A stretch of 64,000 nucleotides of DNA. Origin: Clostridium sp. OM02-18AC (GTDB taxonomy: Bacteria; Bacillota; Clostridia; Lachnospirales; Lachnospiraceae). Below are positions 35,310 through 43,822 of the stretch, one piece after another. Numbering within the stretch: position 1 is the first letter of the stretch; the number at the start of each line of letters is the position of its first letter. Where the stretch lies: NCBI RefSeq assembly GCF_003481825.1, contig NZ_QULW01000010.1, positions 32,610-96,609 of the forward strand, given 5' to 3'. Under the pieces are notes generated by a model, which was not told the DNA's origin, searched no databases, and saw only the letters and a program-made list of their open reading frames with translations. The position numbers and the translations under genes are program-made.

Positions 35310-37412
35310 TTATTCGTTTTTCGCGTCCGTATTTTCTTCTGCTTCGTTTTCCGCATTCGCTTCCGAAACTTCTGCTGTACTTTCTTCTGTCTTGCTTTCC
35401 GCATTCACTTCGCAAGCTTCTGCCGTACTTTCTTCCGCTTTGCTTTCTGCATTCACTTCGCAAGCTTCTGCCGCGCTTTCTTCCGTTTTGCTTTCTGCAT
35501 GCGCTTCCGAAGTTTCTGCCATACTTCCTTCTGCCACGCTTTCTTCCGGCTCCGGAATTCCCTTGCACTTACGGAAAATCTGCATAAACTCTTTTCCAGT
35601 AATGGTTTCTTTCTCGATCAGGAATGCTGCGATCTGATCCAGTACTTCACGGTTTTCCAGAAGCAGCCGCTTGGCTTCTTCATAAGAATCTTTTAAGATC
35701 CGCATTACCTCATCATCGACTGCTGCAGCGGTTGCCTCGCCGCAGTCCATAACCGCACGGCCGGAAAGATAACGGTCCTGCTGTTTTGCGATTCCCATTA
35801 ATCCAAATTTCTCGGACATTCCGTACTGGGTCACCATGGCACGCGCGATACTGGTTGCTTTCTCAATATCATTCGCGGCACCGGTTGTCACGGACTGGAA
35901 TACGATTTCCTCTGCAGCACGGCCTGCCAGAAATACTACGATCTGCGCCTGCAGTTCTTTCTTGCTGTTTAAATACTTCTCTTCCTCCGGAACATTCAGC
36001 ACATAGCCAAGTGCTCCCATGGTCCTCGGCACAATAGTGATCTTCTGTACCGGCTCTGCGTCTTTCTGCAAAGCACTGACCAGAGCATGACCAACTTCAT
36101 GATAGGAAACAATACTCCGTTCCTCTTTGCTGAGTACCCGGTCTTTCTTTTCTTTTCCCACAAGGACAACTTCCACTGCCTCAAACAAATCTTTCTGGCA
36201 TACCGCTGACCTGCCATTCTTGACTGCCAGAATTGCTGCCTCATTGATCATGTTCGCCAGATCAGAACCTACCGCACCCGCAGTTGCCAGTGCAATCGCA
36301 TGCAGATCTACTGTTTCATCCAGCGCCACATTCTTGGCATGCACCTTTAAAATCTCCACACGGCCTTTCAAATCCGGGCGGTCCACAATGACACGGCGGT
36401 CAAAACGTCCCGGTCTTAAAAGCGCCGGATCCAGAACCTCCGGACGGTTGGTTGCCGCCAGAATCAGAAGTCCCTTCGAGGTATCCATACCATCCATCTC
36501 GGAAAGAAGCTGGTTTAAAGTCTGCTGCTGCTCCGACTCTCCGCCGCCGCTTCCGCCGCTTCGGCTCCGGCCGATAGAATCAATCTCATCGATAAAGATA
36601 ATGCACGGGGAGTTCTGCTGAGCCTGTTTGAACAGGCTGCGGACACGGGACGCTCCGACACCAACATACATCTCCATAAAGTCAGAACCAGAAAGGAAGA
36701 AGAACGGAACTTCTGCCTCGCCCGCCACAGCTTTCGCCAATAAGGTTTTACCGGTTCCGGGAGGTCCCACAAGCAACGCACCTTTTGGCAGTTTCGCACC
36801 GATATGCGTATACTTGCCCGGATTGTGAAGAAAGTCGACCAGTTCCACCAGGGACTCTTTCGCCTCATCTTCTCCGGCTACATCCGCAAAAGTGACACCT
36901 GTTTCTTTCTGCATATACATTTTCGCGGTACTCTTTCCGACACCGCCCATACGCTTCATCATGAAATTCATCATGATGACGATCAGCACAAATGGAAGCA
37001 CAAAACTAAGCAGAGATTCCATCATCGCCATGCTGTCCTGACGTTCCCTGCGGATTTCTACCCCACTTTCAAGCAACCGGTCTGCCAGTCTGTAATCCCG
37101 CTCAACTGGCACGGTATAAGTTTTTAAAATCGGATTGAACTGCTTGGAATCTTCCTTATACTGAATGTCAATCTGGGTGTTTTTGATCGTGACGGCTTTG
37201 ACGTCTCCATGCTCCACTTCTGATATGAATTCGTCGTACGTGATTTCTTTCTGGCTCTTGTCTGCCATATACCCTCTCATAAAACCTGCGATCGCAAACG
37301 TAATAAAAGCCGCGATCAGGACAATGAGAAGCTGGTTTTTTGGAAATTTGCCATTACCGCCATTATTTCCGTTGTCGCCGTTTTGCGGCTGTTTATTCTG
37401 CTGATTATCCAT
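35310..37412 (-). CDS. ftsH: ATP-dependent zinc metalloprotease FtsH
   Basis: A 700-residue membrane AAA+ protease that degrades misassembled membrane proteins and some regulators. Two membrane helices (27-47, 131-154) flank a short outside domain. Walker A GPPGTGKT is at 216-223, Walker B IIFIDEID at 271-278, the arginine-finger region RPGRFDRR near 333, and the zinc site HEVGH at 438-442. The C-terminus carries a repetitive acidic tail (634-697) described separately. ATG at 37412 has AGGAG 11 nt upstream. Confidence 0.96.
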   Translation of the reverse strand: MDNQQNKQPQNGDNGNNGGNGKFPKNQLLIVLIAAFITFAIAGFMRGYMADKSQKEITYDEFISEVEHGDVKAVTIKNTQIDIQYKEDSKQFNPILKTYTVPVERDYRLADRLLESGVEIRRERQDSMAMMESLLSFVLPFVLIVIMMNFMMKRMGGVGKSTAKMYMQKETGVTFADVAGEDEAKESLVELVDFLHNPGKYTHIGAKLPKGALLVGPPGTGKTLLAKAVAGEAEVPFFFLSGSDFMEMYVGVGASRVRSLFKQAQQNSPCIIFIDEIDSIGRSRSGGSGGGESEQQQTLNQLLSEMDGMDTSKGLLILAATNRPEVLDPALLRPGRFDRRVIVDRPDLKGRVEILKVHAKNVALDETVDLHAIALATAGAVGSDLANMINEAAILAVKNGRSAVCQKDLFEAVEVVLVGKEKKDRVLSKEERSIVSYHEVGHALVSALQKDAEPVQKITIVPRTMGALGYVLNVPEEEKYLNSKKELQAQIVVFLAGRAAEEIVFQSVTTGAANDIEKATSIARAMVTQYGMSEKFGLMGIAKQQDRYLSGRAVMDCGEATAAAVDDEVMRILKDSYEEAKRLLLENREVLDQIAAFLIEKETITGKEFMQIFRKCKGIPEPEESVAEGSMAETSEAHAESKTEESAAEACEVNAESKAEESTAEACEVNAESKTEESTAEVSEANAENEAEENTDAKNE
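35322..35513 (-). repeat. 48-bp tandem repeats coding the FtsH acidic tail
   Basis: Four consecutive 16-residue units fill residues 634-697, with the consensus ACEVNAESKTEESTAE. The two central copies are nearly identical at DNA level (48-bp period). The outer copies have drifted (TSEAHAES..., VSEANAEN...). Such a repeat should change length by slippage or recombination. The tail lies after the protease domain and is absent from typical FtsH proteins. Confidence 0.85.
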
Positions 37413-37473
37413 AAACGGTCATTCTCCTGTTTCTTTATTTAAGCAATAAAATGCCATTTTGCATTTACGAACC

Positions 37474-37502
37474 ATTATAAAGGTAGTTTTCACATAAATC
37501 AA
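37474..37502 (-). promoter_or_regulatory. ftsH promoter
   Basis: Minus-strand TTGATT (37497-37502), 17-bp spacer, TATAAT (37474-37479). A small leader hairpin (AAATGC facing GCATTT near 37458-37476) follows just after the transcription start. Confidence 0.65.
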
Positions 37503-37542
37503 GAAAACTCCACTTAAAAAAATAAAGTTTTACAAAAACACC

Positions 37543-37585
37543 TAGATTTTAAGATATTGACGTTGTATAATGATGAAGTTATTTT
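37543..37585 (+). promoter_or_regulatory. Probable pyrG promoter
   Basis: A perfect TATAAT is at 37566-37571 with a weak -35 (TAGATT, 37543-37548, 17-bp spacer). Alternatively TTGACG (37557-37562) pairs with TATTTT (37580-37585). The leader lacks the G-run and hairpin of the CTP-sensing pyrG attenuator known from Bacillus. Confidence 0.45.
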
Positions 37586-37640
37586 TTCGAGAAAGCGTTA
37601 CACATTCCTCATAATCCCACATATATAAGGAGGTTTTACC

Positions 37641-39254
37641 ATGCCAGTAAAGTATGTCTTCGTTACCGGCGGCGTTGTTTCCGGCCTCGGTAAAGGTATC
37701 ACCGCAGCATCCTTAGGACGCCTGCTGAAAGCACGTGGTTACAAAGTAACCATGCAGAAATTCGATCCTTACATCAACATTGATCCGGGTACCATGAACC
37801 CGGTCCAGCACGGTGAAGTATTTGTCACCGATGACGGTGCTGAAACAGACCTGGACTTAGGTCATTATGAGCGTTTCATCGATGAAAGCCTCACCAAAAA
37901 CTCGAACGTCACCACCGGTAAAGTATACTGGAGTGTTCTTCAGAAAGAGCGCCGCGGTGATTTCGGAGGAGGCACGGTTCAGGTAATTCCCCACATTACC
38001 AACGAGATCAAAAGCCGCTTCCACCGCAACTTCTCAACCACAGAAACAGAAATTGCCATCATCGAGGTCGGCGGTACCGTCGGAGATATTGAAAGCCAAC
38101 CGTTTTTGGAAGCAATCCGTCAGTTCCAGCATGAGGTTGGTCATGAAAATGCCATTCTGATCCACGTTACCCTCATTCCTTATTTAAAAGCTTCCGGTGA
38201 ATTAAAGACCAAGCCGACCCAGGCCAGTGTCAAAGATCTGCAGGCCATGGGAATCTGGCCGGACATTCTGGTATGCCGCAGCGAGCATCCGCTTGACGAC
38301 AGTCTGCGCAGCAAAATTGCCCTCTTCTGCAATGTACCGAAAACTCATGTGCTCCAGAACCTCGACGTGGAAGTGCTCTACGAAGCACCTCTTGCCATGG
38401 AAGAAGAACATCTGGCTGAAGTTGCCTGCCAGTGCTTAAATCTGCCATGTCCAGAACCGGATCTGGCTGAGTGGCGTGCCATGATCGATGCCTGGAAGCA
38501 CCCGGAAAAGGAAGTTACGGTTGCCCTGGTCGGCAAATATATCCAGCTTCACGATGCCTACATTTCCGTTGTGGAATCCTTAAAACACGGCGGCGTGGCA
38601 AATCGTACCAGTGTCAACATCAAATGGATCGACTCAGAGACCGTCACACCGGAAAATGTAGACGAACTTCTTGGTGATGTCAGCGGCATCCTGGTACCGG
38701 GCGGCTTTGGCTCCCGCGGTATCGAAGGAAAAATCCTTGCCATCAAATACGCACGCGAGCATCAGGTCCCATTCCTTGGTCTCTGCCTTGGCATGCAGCT
38801 TTCCATCGTGGAATTTGCCCGTGACGTGATCGGCTACACCGATGCGCACAGTGCAGAACTGGATCCTTCTACCGTTCATCCGGTCATCCACCTGATGCCG
38901 GATCAGGATGGCATCGAAGACATCGGCGGTACCTTACGTCTCGGTTCCTATCCGTGTGTTCTGAACAAAGACTCCAAAGCCTATGCACTCTATGGCACGG
39001 AAACCATTCACGAACGTCACCGGCATCGTTATGAAGTCAACAACGATTACCGCAACGTGCTCCAGGAACATGGCATGATGCTCTCCGGTATTTCCCCGGA
39101 CGGCCGTATTGTCGAGATGATCGAACTTCCGGATCACCCATGGTTTGTAGCTACCCAGGCACACCCGGAGTTAAAATCCAGACCGAACCGCCCGCATCCG
39201 CTGTTCAAGGGCTTCATCGAAGCTTCCTTAAAGTATCAGGAAACACAGAACTAA
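37641..39254 (+). CDS. pyrG: CTP synthase
   Basis: A 537-residue CTP synthase making CTP from UTP, ATP and glutamine. The synthetase half opens KYVFVTGGVVSGLGKGI, with the P-loop region and KFDPYINIDPGTMNPVQHGEVFVTDDG near 40-70. The class I glutamine amidotransferase half has the nucleophile elbow FLGLCLGMQLSIVEFAR (cysteine near 378) and a closing histidine/glutamate in ATQAHPELKSRPNRPHPLF. ATG 37641 has AGGAGG. It diverges from ftsH and is followed by its own terminator. Confidence 0.98.
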   Translation: MPVKYVFVTGGVVSGLGKGITAASLGRLLKARGYKVTMQKFDPYINIDPGTMNPVQHGEVFVTDDGAETDLDLGHYERFIDESLTKNSNVTTGKVYWSVLQKERRGDFGGGTVQVIPHITNEIKSRFHRNFSTTETEIAIIEVGGTVGDIESQPFLEAIRQFQHEVGHENAILIHVTLIPYLKASGELKTKPTQASVKDLQAMGIWPDILVCRSEHPLDDSLRSKIALFCNVPKTHVLQNLDVEVLYEAPLAMEEEHLAEVACQCLNLPCPEPDLAEWRAMIDAWKHPEKEVTVALVGKYIQLHDAYISVVESLKHGGVANRTSVNIKWIDSETVTPENVDELLGDVSGILVPGGFGSRGIEGKILAIKYAREHQVPFLGLCLGMQLSIVEFARDVIGYTDAHSAELDPSTVHPVIHLMPDQDGIEDIGGTLRLGSYPCVLNKDSKAYALYGTETIHERHRHRYEVNNDYRNVLQEHGMMLSGISPDGRIVEMIELPDHPWFVATQAHPELKSRPNRPHPLFKGFIEASLKYQETQN

Positions 39255-39260
39255 ATCTTA

Positions 39261-39299
39261 TGCCGCAGAGGTCAGATCGGATCCCTGCGGCATTGTTTT
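39261..39299 (+). terminator. Intrinsic terminator of pyrG
   Basis: TGCCGCAG (39261-39268) pairs with CTGCGGCA (39285-39292), followed by TTGTTTT. Confidence 0.8.
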
Positions 39300-39364
39300 G
39301 ATTACAGGAATCGATACACAGCTCCACGGTATCTTACATTTTTCTGAAAAATACGGGAAAACAC

Positions 39365-39393
39365 TTGAATCCATGTTTTCCCAAGGTTATACT
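39365..39393 (+). promoter_or_regulatory. Promoter of the cell-wall-binding protein gene
   Basis: TTGAAT (39365-39370), 17-bp spacer, TATACT (39388-39393), about 50 nt before the ATG at 39448. Confidence 0.65.
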
Positions 39394-39447
39394 GGCTTAT
39401 GAAAAAGAATAAAATTACACAATAACCAAAGAAAGGACTTGTTGATT

Positions 39448-40245
39448 ATGAAAATAAAGCGCTATGTAGCTGCAGCTATGGCTGCAGGTGTATTAAGTAC
39501 CGTAAGTCTTGCTACCGGCATCACTGCTCTGGCTGCCACTGGCTGGGTGCAGAACGGAAATTCCTATGTATATTATGATGAGAACGGCACCTTACACAAA
39601 GGCTGGGTTCAGACCAACGACGGTTACTACTATATGGATCTTTCCACTGGTGTAATGACTACCGGTTTAAAAAAGATCAACGATAAATTATACTATTTCG
39701 GCTCCAACGGCATCATGCAGACTGGTCTGATCCATGATGCGGCATCTGACAAATACTATTATGGTCAGTCCGATGGTACGCTTGTCATCGGCTGGCTTAA
39801 CTTAGACGGAAGCTATTATCATATGGAAGACGATGGTTCCCTTGGCACCGGTTGGAAAACCATCAGCGGATCCAAATATTACTTTGATCCGACTTCCGGA
39901 AAATGCGCACTGAATATCGCTATGCCGATCGATGGCAACTGGTTCCTGTTTGGTGAAGACGGTAAAATGCAGACCGGCTTCCACAATGTAAATGGTGCAA
40001 CCTACTACTTTGATCCGGCTAACGGCGTTATGGTAGCAGGTACCACAAAGACCATCAGCGGTGTAAGCTATACCTTTAACGCAGACGGAACCTGCACCAC
40101 TACTCTGTCCGGTATTCCGTCCCATACCACTGGAACTGAGAGCAGCAGCAATTCCCAGCAGAACCAGCAGGCTTCCCAGGAAAGCAATGCAGATGCAGAA
40201 AATGGCAAACAGAACGTAATTGTAGCTGGTTCTTCCAGAAACTAA
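39448..40245 (+). CDS. Secreted cell-wall-binding repeat protein
   Basis: A 265-residue exported protein. Residues 1-30 are a signal peptide (MKIKRYVAAAMAAGV..., cleavage near ALAAT). Residues 31-215 hold about nine repeats of roughly 20 residues with the aromatic choline/glucan-binding pattern, for example GWVQNGNSYVYYDENGTLHK and GWKTISGSKYYFDPTSGK. A Ser/Gln/Asn-rich tail follows (SSSNSQQNQQASQES). There is no catalytic domain, so it should be a wall-attached binding or structural protein. ATG at 39448 has GAAAGGA upstream; an in-frame TTG at 39439 is too close to that site. Confidence 0.9.
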   Translation: MKIKRYVAAAMAAGVLSTVSLATGITALAATGWVQNGNSYVYYDENGTLHKGWVQTNDGYYYMDLSTGVMTTGLKKINDKLYYFGSNGIMQTGLIHDAASDKYYYGQSDGTLVIGWLNLDGSYYHMEDDGSLGTGWKTISGSKYYFDPTSGKCALNIAMPIDGNWFLFGEDGKMQTGFHNVNGATYYFDPANGVMVAGTTKTISGVSYTFNADGTCTTTLSGIPSHTTGTESSSNSQQNQQASQESNADAENGKQNVIVAGSSRN

Positions 40246-40339
40246 GTTTTAAAATTTATCTGTCGTTTTTTCTATATTATAACAAAATCATCAGAGTCGC
40301 CACTGGCATCTCCGCGATATGCAATGCGAACAGAAAAAA

Positions 40340-40382
40340 GCACTGAATTTCCGATTTTCATCCAAAATTCAGTGCTTTTTTT
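40340..40382 (+). terminator. Intrinsic terminator after the cell-wall-binding gene
   Basis: An 11-bp stem (GCACTGAATTT at 40340-40350 with AAATTCAGTGC at 40365-40375) is followed by TTTTTTT. It lies about 95 bp past the stop codon. Confidence 0.8.
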
Positions 40383-40510
40383 GATTTGTTTTCTGATCTG
40401 TCATACCGCTGGCTGTCCAAATCCAATTGTTCCCAGCCACATTTCTTTTCACATAAAACCGCATAATTTCCCCCAAACAACGCATACTGTCCGCAAAGGA
40501 GATGATGTTC

Positions 40511-40750
40511 ATGAAAGATGACGTATTACAAAATCTTGAAATCGTGCGAATCCGGGAACAGGACACTGACCGCCCTGACAAACATCCGGTACAGGATCCT
40601 TACGGGACCGATGACCCGGATGTTTTCGATGTCCGCGCTGCATCCGTCACAGACTGCACCGGCCTGATTCCGGCAGGAACCGATTCCCAGGATGTTCTCG
40701 AATCCTATGCGGAAGTGTACCATTATCCGGCAGATGCATTTCACGGTTAA
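40511..40750 (+). CDS. Small conserved acidic protein
   Basis: A 79-residue acidic protein with no membrane segment. The stretches RPDKHPVQDPYGTDDPDVFD and SVTDCTGLIPAG look conserved and ordered, but I cannot assign a family function. ATG at 40511 has AAGGAG with 9-nt spacing; two earlier in-frame ATGs are too close to that site. Its stop codon overlaps the stop of the DUF5662 gene on the other strand by 4 bases. Confidence 0.72.
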   Translation: MKDDVLQNLEIVRIREQDTDRPDKHPVQDPYGTDDPDVFDVRAASVTDCTGLIPAGTDSQDVLESYAEVYHYPADAFHG

Positions 40751-41292
40751 TAGGAGCCTTTTTTCAATAACTTTCTCAAATAGGAAAACGCAGCTTTTTC
40801 TCCGCGCAGTTTCAGGATCATAAGGATTTTTTCCAGTTCTGCCTTTGTCTGGGAGTGCATCGCACTGTCCAGATAAGGGCGTTCTCTCTGATAATATTCC
40901 CATGCAGACGCATCGGTGTAATCTTTTCCACGGTATACCTTGCATGCCGCAATGCGGTCCATAACCATCTCCACCAGATAATTTACCGGCATTTTAGCCC
41001 CGGCAATTCCCTGGCTGGTTTTGGAAAAATCAATCCAGTATTCAAAATGATGTTTGTTGCGGCCTTTATGATGAAGCCAGGCAGAAGAATATCCCTTTTC
41101 ATCGCGCTCTGCGGCATTGGGACTGCGGTCTCCCTGGTAATAATGAACACCTGTGAGAAATTCCGCCGGACTGTACTTCGAAAGGTCGTGAAGCAGCCCC
41201 TGCTTAAAAAGACCTACTTTAAAACAATTCTCCATGACCAGCAGCTTATGCCGGGTGATCGTAAGAAAATGATGCCAGGCTTTATGCTTCAT
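40747..41292 (-). CDS. DUF5662 family protein
   Basis: A 181-residue soluble protein of the DUF5662 family. The GLLHDLSKYSPAEFL motif near 32-46 and HHKGRNKHHFEYW near 77-89 contain clustered histidines and an HD pair, suggesting a metal-binding helical domain. No activity is established. ATG at 41292 follows AGGAGG; an earlier in-frame ATG at 41337 does not. It is 54 bp after hslO and probably co-transcribed. Confidence 0.82.
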   Translation of the reverse strand: MKHKAWHHFLTITRHKLLVMENCFKVGLFKQGLLHDLSKYSPAEFLTGVHYYQGDRSPNAAERDEKGYSSAWLHHKGRNKHHFEYWIDFSKTSQGIAGAKMPVNYLVEMVMDRIAACKVYRGKDYTDASAWEYYQRERPYLDSAMHSQTKAELEKILMILKLRGEKAAFSYLRKLLKKGSY

Positions 41293-41346
41293 TTCGCGTT
41301 GCCTCCTAACTCTGTAACCCTTTTTATCTCCACACAATCGTTGTGC

Positions 41347-42228
41347 TTACCGTACTGCCTTTTCCAGCAATCCCTTCAGTTCGTCTACCGTTACCGGATA
41401 ATGCTTATTGCAGAAATGACAGTTCATCTCAATGGTTTTTCCCTCATCGATCATTTCCTGAAGTTCTTTTTTTCCGATGCTGATCAGTGCCTTTTCGATG
41501 CGTTCCCTGGAACAGTTGCAGGCAAACTGGGTTGGGATCTTATCGAGAATTTCCAGTCCAAAATCTCCCAAAATATGCTCTAAGATCATCTCCGGCGTAT
41601 TGCCGGCATCCAGCAGGGATGTGATAGAGGTAATCTCTTTTAAACGGTTTTCCAGAGTCGAAATCACTTCCTCGGAAGCACCCGGGAGCAGCTGCAGAAT
41701 AAATCCGCCCGCCTGACGCACCGTATTGTCTTTATTCATCAGCACACCAAGTGCCACACTGGAAGGCGTCTGCTCGGAGGTTGCAAAATAATAAGTCAGG
41801 TCCTCTGCAATCTCGCTTGTCACCAGAATGGTCTGTCCGACATATGGCTCCTTTAAACCGATATCTTTGATCACGCTCAAAACGCCGATCCCCAATGCAC
41901 CGCCCACATCCAGCTTACCTTTTTCGTTTGGCGGCAGCATAACCTCCGGGTTGTACGCATATCCTTTTACATCGCCTTTGGAATCCGCTGTTACGGTCAG
42001 TCCGCCGATCGGACCATCTCCTTCGATCTTAATGGTAAGAATATCGTCTGCACCTTTCATCATAACGCCCATCATAGCGCCTGCAGTCAGAAGACGTCCC
42101 AATGCTGCAGTTGCTACCGGACTGGTATTGTGCGCCTGACGCGCAAATTCTGTCAACTCTCTTGTTGTTGCAGCAAAGGCACGGATTTGTCCTTCTGCTG
42201 CAGTTGCTCTGATCATATAATCTGACAT
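41347..42228 (-). CDS. hslO: Hsp33 redox-regulated chaperone
   Basis: A 293-residue cytoplasmic chaperone activated by oxidative unfolding. The redox switch is intact: CNC near 237-239 and CHFC near 270-273 form the four-cysteine zinc site. The substrate-binding core shows GRLLTAGAMMGVMMKG near 44 and GDGPIGGLTVTADSKGDVKGY near 70. It lies between a methyltransferase gene (56 bp) and the DUF5662 gene. Confidence 0.96.
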   Translation of the reverse strand: MSDYMIRATAAEGQIRAFAATTRELTEFARQAHNTSPVATAALGRLLTAGAMMGVMMKGADDILTIKIEGDGPIGGLTVTADSKGDVKGYAYNPEVMLPPNEKGKLDVGGALGIGVLSVIKDIGLKEPYVGQTILVTSEIAEDLTYYFATSEQTPSSVALGVLMNKDNTVRQAGGFILQLLPGASEEVISTLENRLKEITSITSLLDAGNTPEMILEHILGDFGLEILDKIPTQFACNCSRERIEKALISIGKKELQEMIDEGKTIEMNCHFCNKHYPVTVDELKGLLEKAVR

Positions 42229-42284
42229 GATTCAAATTCTCCTTCTATCTTCTGCTGTGTAGCTGTTTGATATCATCCCGGTTT

Positions 42285-43037
42285 CTATTTCCCGCATTCC
42301 CGCACAACAAAATACACACGGTCACTGTCTTTTCTTGGCGGCTTTCTGGTAAAAGCATCGTAAACAGCCACCAGTTCCATACCGGCTTCTTTTACGGCCT
42401 GCAGCACTTCTTCGATTTCAAATGCTTTCTGATAATGCGTCTCTTCATACCTGGAGTAACGCCCGTCCTCATCGCGGATAAAGAGGGTCAGATCGTATTC
42501 ATTCACCATTTCTTCTTCATCGAAATAGTTTTCCCAGATAAAGCTGCTCTTTTCCCGGTTTTCTGCAATGGTCTGCTCGCCAAGCTGTGTCCGGTACTTG
42601 TAAACCGTATTCATATCGAAAATAAATACACCCTTTGGATCCAGATAATTATTGGCAAGCTTCAAGACCTGCACCAGATCCTCATATTCCATAAGATAAT
42701 TCATGGAATCACAAATGCTGACGATGGCACGCACCGTACCATAAAGTTCAAATTCCCGCATATCCTGCTGCAGATATAAGATCTGCTTTGGATCTTCCAT
42801 CTCATGTTCGAGCGCCACTTCCAGCATTTCCTCCGAAAGATCCACACCAATCATATCATAGCCTTCCTCAGCAAGAAGCCGCGTCAGCTTTCCGGTACCA
42901 CAGCCAAGATCCAGAAGCAGACCATCTTCTACTCCATACTCTTTCAGAAGCCCGGTCACGTAAGTACACCAGTCTTCGTAAGGAATATTGTCCATGAAAA
43001 GATCATACACGGACGCAAAACCTGTATATGCTTCCAT
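42285..43037 (-). CDS. Class I SAM-dependent methyltransferase
   Basis: A 250-residue Rossmann-fold methyltransferase. Motif I LLDLGCGTGKL is at 41-51, GVDLSEEML near 66 and a post-motif VSICDSMNYLMEYED near 108. It resembles small-molecule methyltransferases; the substrate is unknown. ATG at 43037 follows AAGGAGG. The gene is downstream of a SEC-C gene but separated from it by a terminator. Confidence 0.88.
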   Translation of the reverse strand: MEAYTGFASVYDLFMDNIPYEDWCTYVTGLLKEYGVEDGLLLDLGCGTGKLTRLLAEEGYDMIGVDLSEEMLEVALEHEMEDPKQILYLQQDMREFELYGTVRAIVSICDSMNYLMEYEDLVQVLKLANNYLDPKGVFIFDMNTVYKYRTQLGEQTIAENREKSSFIWENYFDEEEMVNEYDLTLFIRDEDGRYSRYEETHYQKAFEIEEVLQAVKEAGMELVAVYDAFTRKPPRKDSDRVYFVVRECGK

Positions 43038-43070
43038 TCCTGTGCCTCCTTTCCTGATATCCAATGCAAA

Positions 43071-43103
43071 GAAAAGCAGGAACGTCCCAAAGACACTCCT
43101 GCT
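43071..43103 (-). terminator. Intrinsic terminator of the SEC-C gene
   Basis: AGCAGGAACGTC (43075-43086) pairs imperfectly with GACACTCCTGCT (43092-43103); the minus-strand side then reads TTTCTTTG. Confidence 0.7.
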
Positions 43104-43120
43104 TACCGTTCATCGTTTCC

Positions 43121-43633
43121 TTATGCGTTCTTACCGCAGCACTTTTTGTACTTCTTGCCGCTTCCACATGGACACGGATCGTTCGGGAAAATTTTCTTCT
43201 CCTTGCGGATGGTTCCGGAAGCCTTCTGCTGCTTATAGAGCTCTTTTCTCTTCTCTTCGCTTAAGATGGAGTTCCACTGCGGCAGAGTATACAGCCATTC
43301 TGCTTTTGCCTCTACCATGTTGTAATAAAGCTTCTCCGGATCGATCTCAATCTTAACCTGGGTGTTCTCATCCATGGTCTCGATCGGGTTCTCGTAACCC
43401 TTTAAGCTCTCATTGATACCGTCTAAGAAACCAGTCATGATCAAAACCTCGGTCTGATACTTATCAGCCAGTTCTTTTACGGTTCCCTCTACAACCTCTG
43501 CCGGCTTGCTTAAGATCTGCTCGTAAATGCCTTTCTCAATGGTGAAATAACCGGTCCACAGCTGCTCTCTCTGTTTATCGTCCAGACCATTGCCATAGGC
43601 AAGGTTTCTCCAGTTTTCTAATAAGGTTGCCAT
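43121..43633 (-). CDS. SEC-C metal-binding motif protein
   Basis: A 170-residue protein. Residues 1-140 are helical and acidic, without a recognisable catalytic domain. The C-terminus NDPCPCGSGKKYKKCCGK is a classical SEC-C zinc motif (CxC...CC), as at the end of SecA, where it aids SecB or ribosome contact. A chaperone- or translation-linked role is possible but unproved. The gene has its own promoter with an inverted repeat just after the start of transcription. Confidence 0.88.
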   Translation of the reverse strand: MATLLENWRNLAYGNGLDDKQREQLWTGYFTIEKGIYEQILSKPAEVVEGTVKELADKYQTEVLIMTGFLDGINESLKGYENPIETMDENTQVKIEIDPEKLYYNMVEAKAEWLYTLPQWNSILSEEKRKELYKQQKASGTIRKEKKIFPNDPCPCGSGKKYKKCCGKNA

Positions 43634-43670
43634 ATTGTATATCCTTCCTTTTTCTATGATAATCCTGTTC

Positions 43671-43731
43671 GCACGTTAAGGACAACGTGCATATTCTCGA
43701 TAAGTATATAACATTTCTCTGTATTTTGCAA
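43671..43731 (-). promoter_or_regulatory. SEC-C gene promoter with downstream operator-like repeat
   Basis: Minus-strand TTGCAA (43726-43731), 17-bp spacer, TATACT (43703-43708). GCACGTT (43671-43677) and AACGTGC (43684-43690) form an inverted repeat at about +6 to +25. Further upstream, 43742-43774 carries three copies of CAGAATTTT. Confidence 0.55.
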
Positions 43732-43822
43732 ATCATTTATGCAGAATTTTCAGTTCAGAATTTTCAGAATTTTTTATCTCTTTTCCGTTTAAAGAATCGA
43801 TTCCTGTGCACAATAAACACTT

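Noticed and set aside
35212..35637. A plus-strand frame opposite the ftsH tail, rich in Ser and Ala
   Set aside because: It is the mirror of the 48-bp repeats that code the FtsH acidic tail; no ribosome binding site.
37585..37640. CTP-sensing attenuator in the pyrG leader
   Set aside because: No initial G-run and no terminator hairpin between promoter and ATG.
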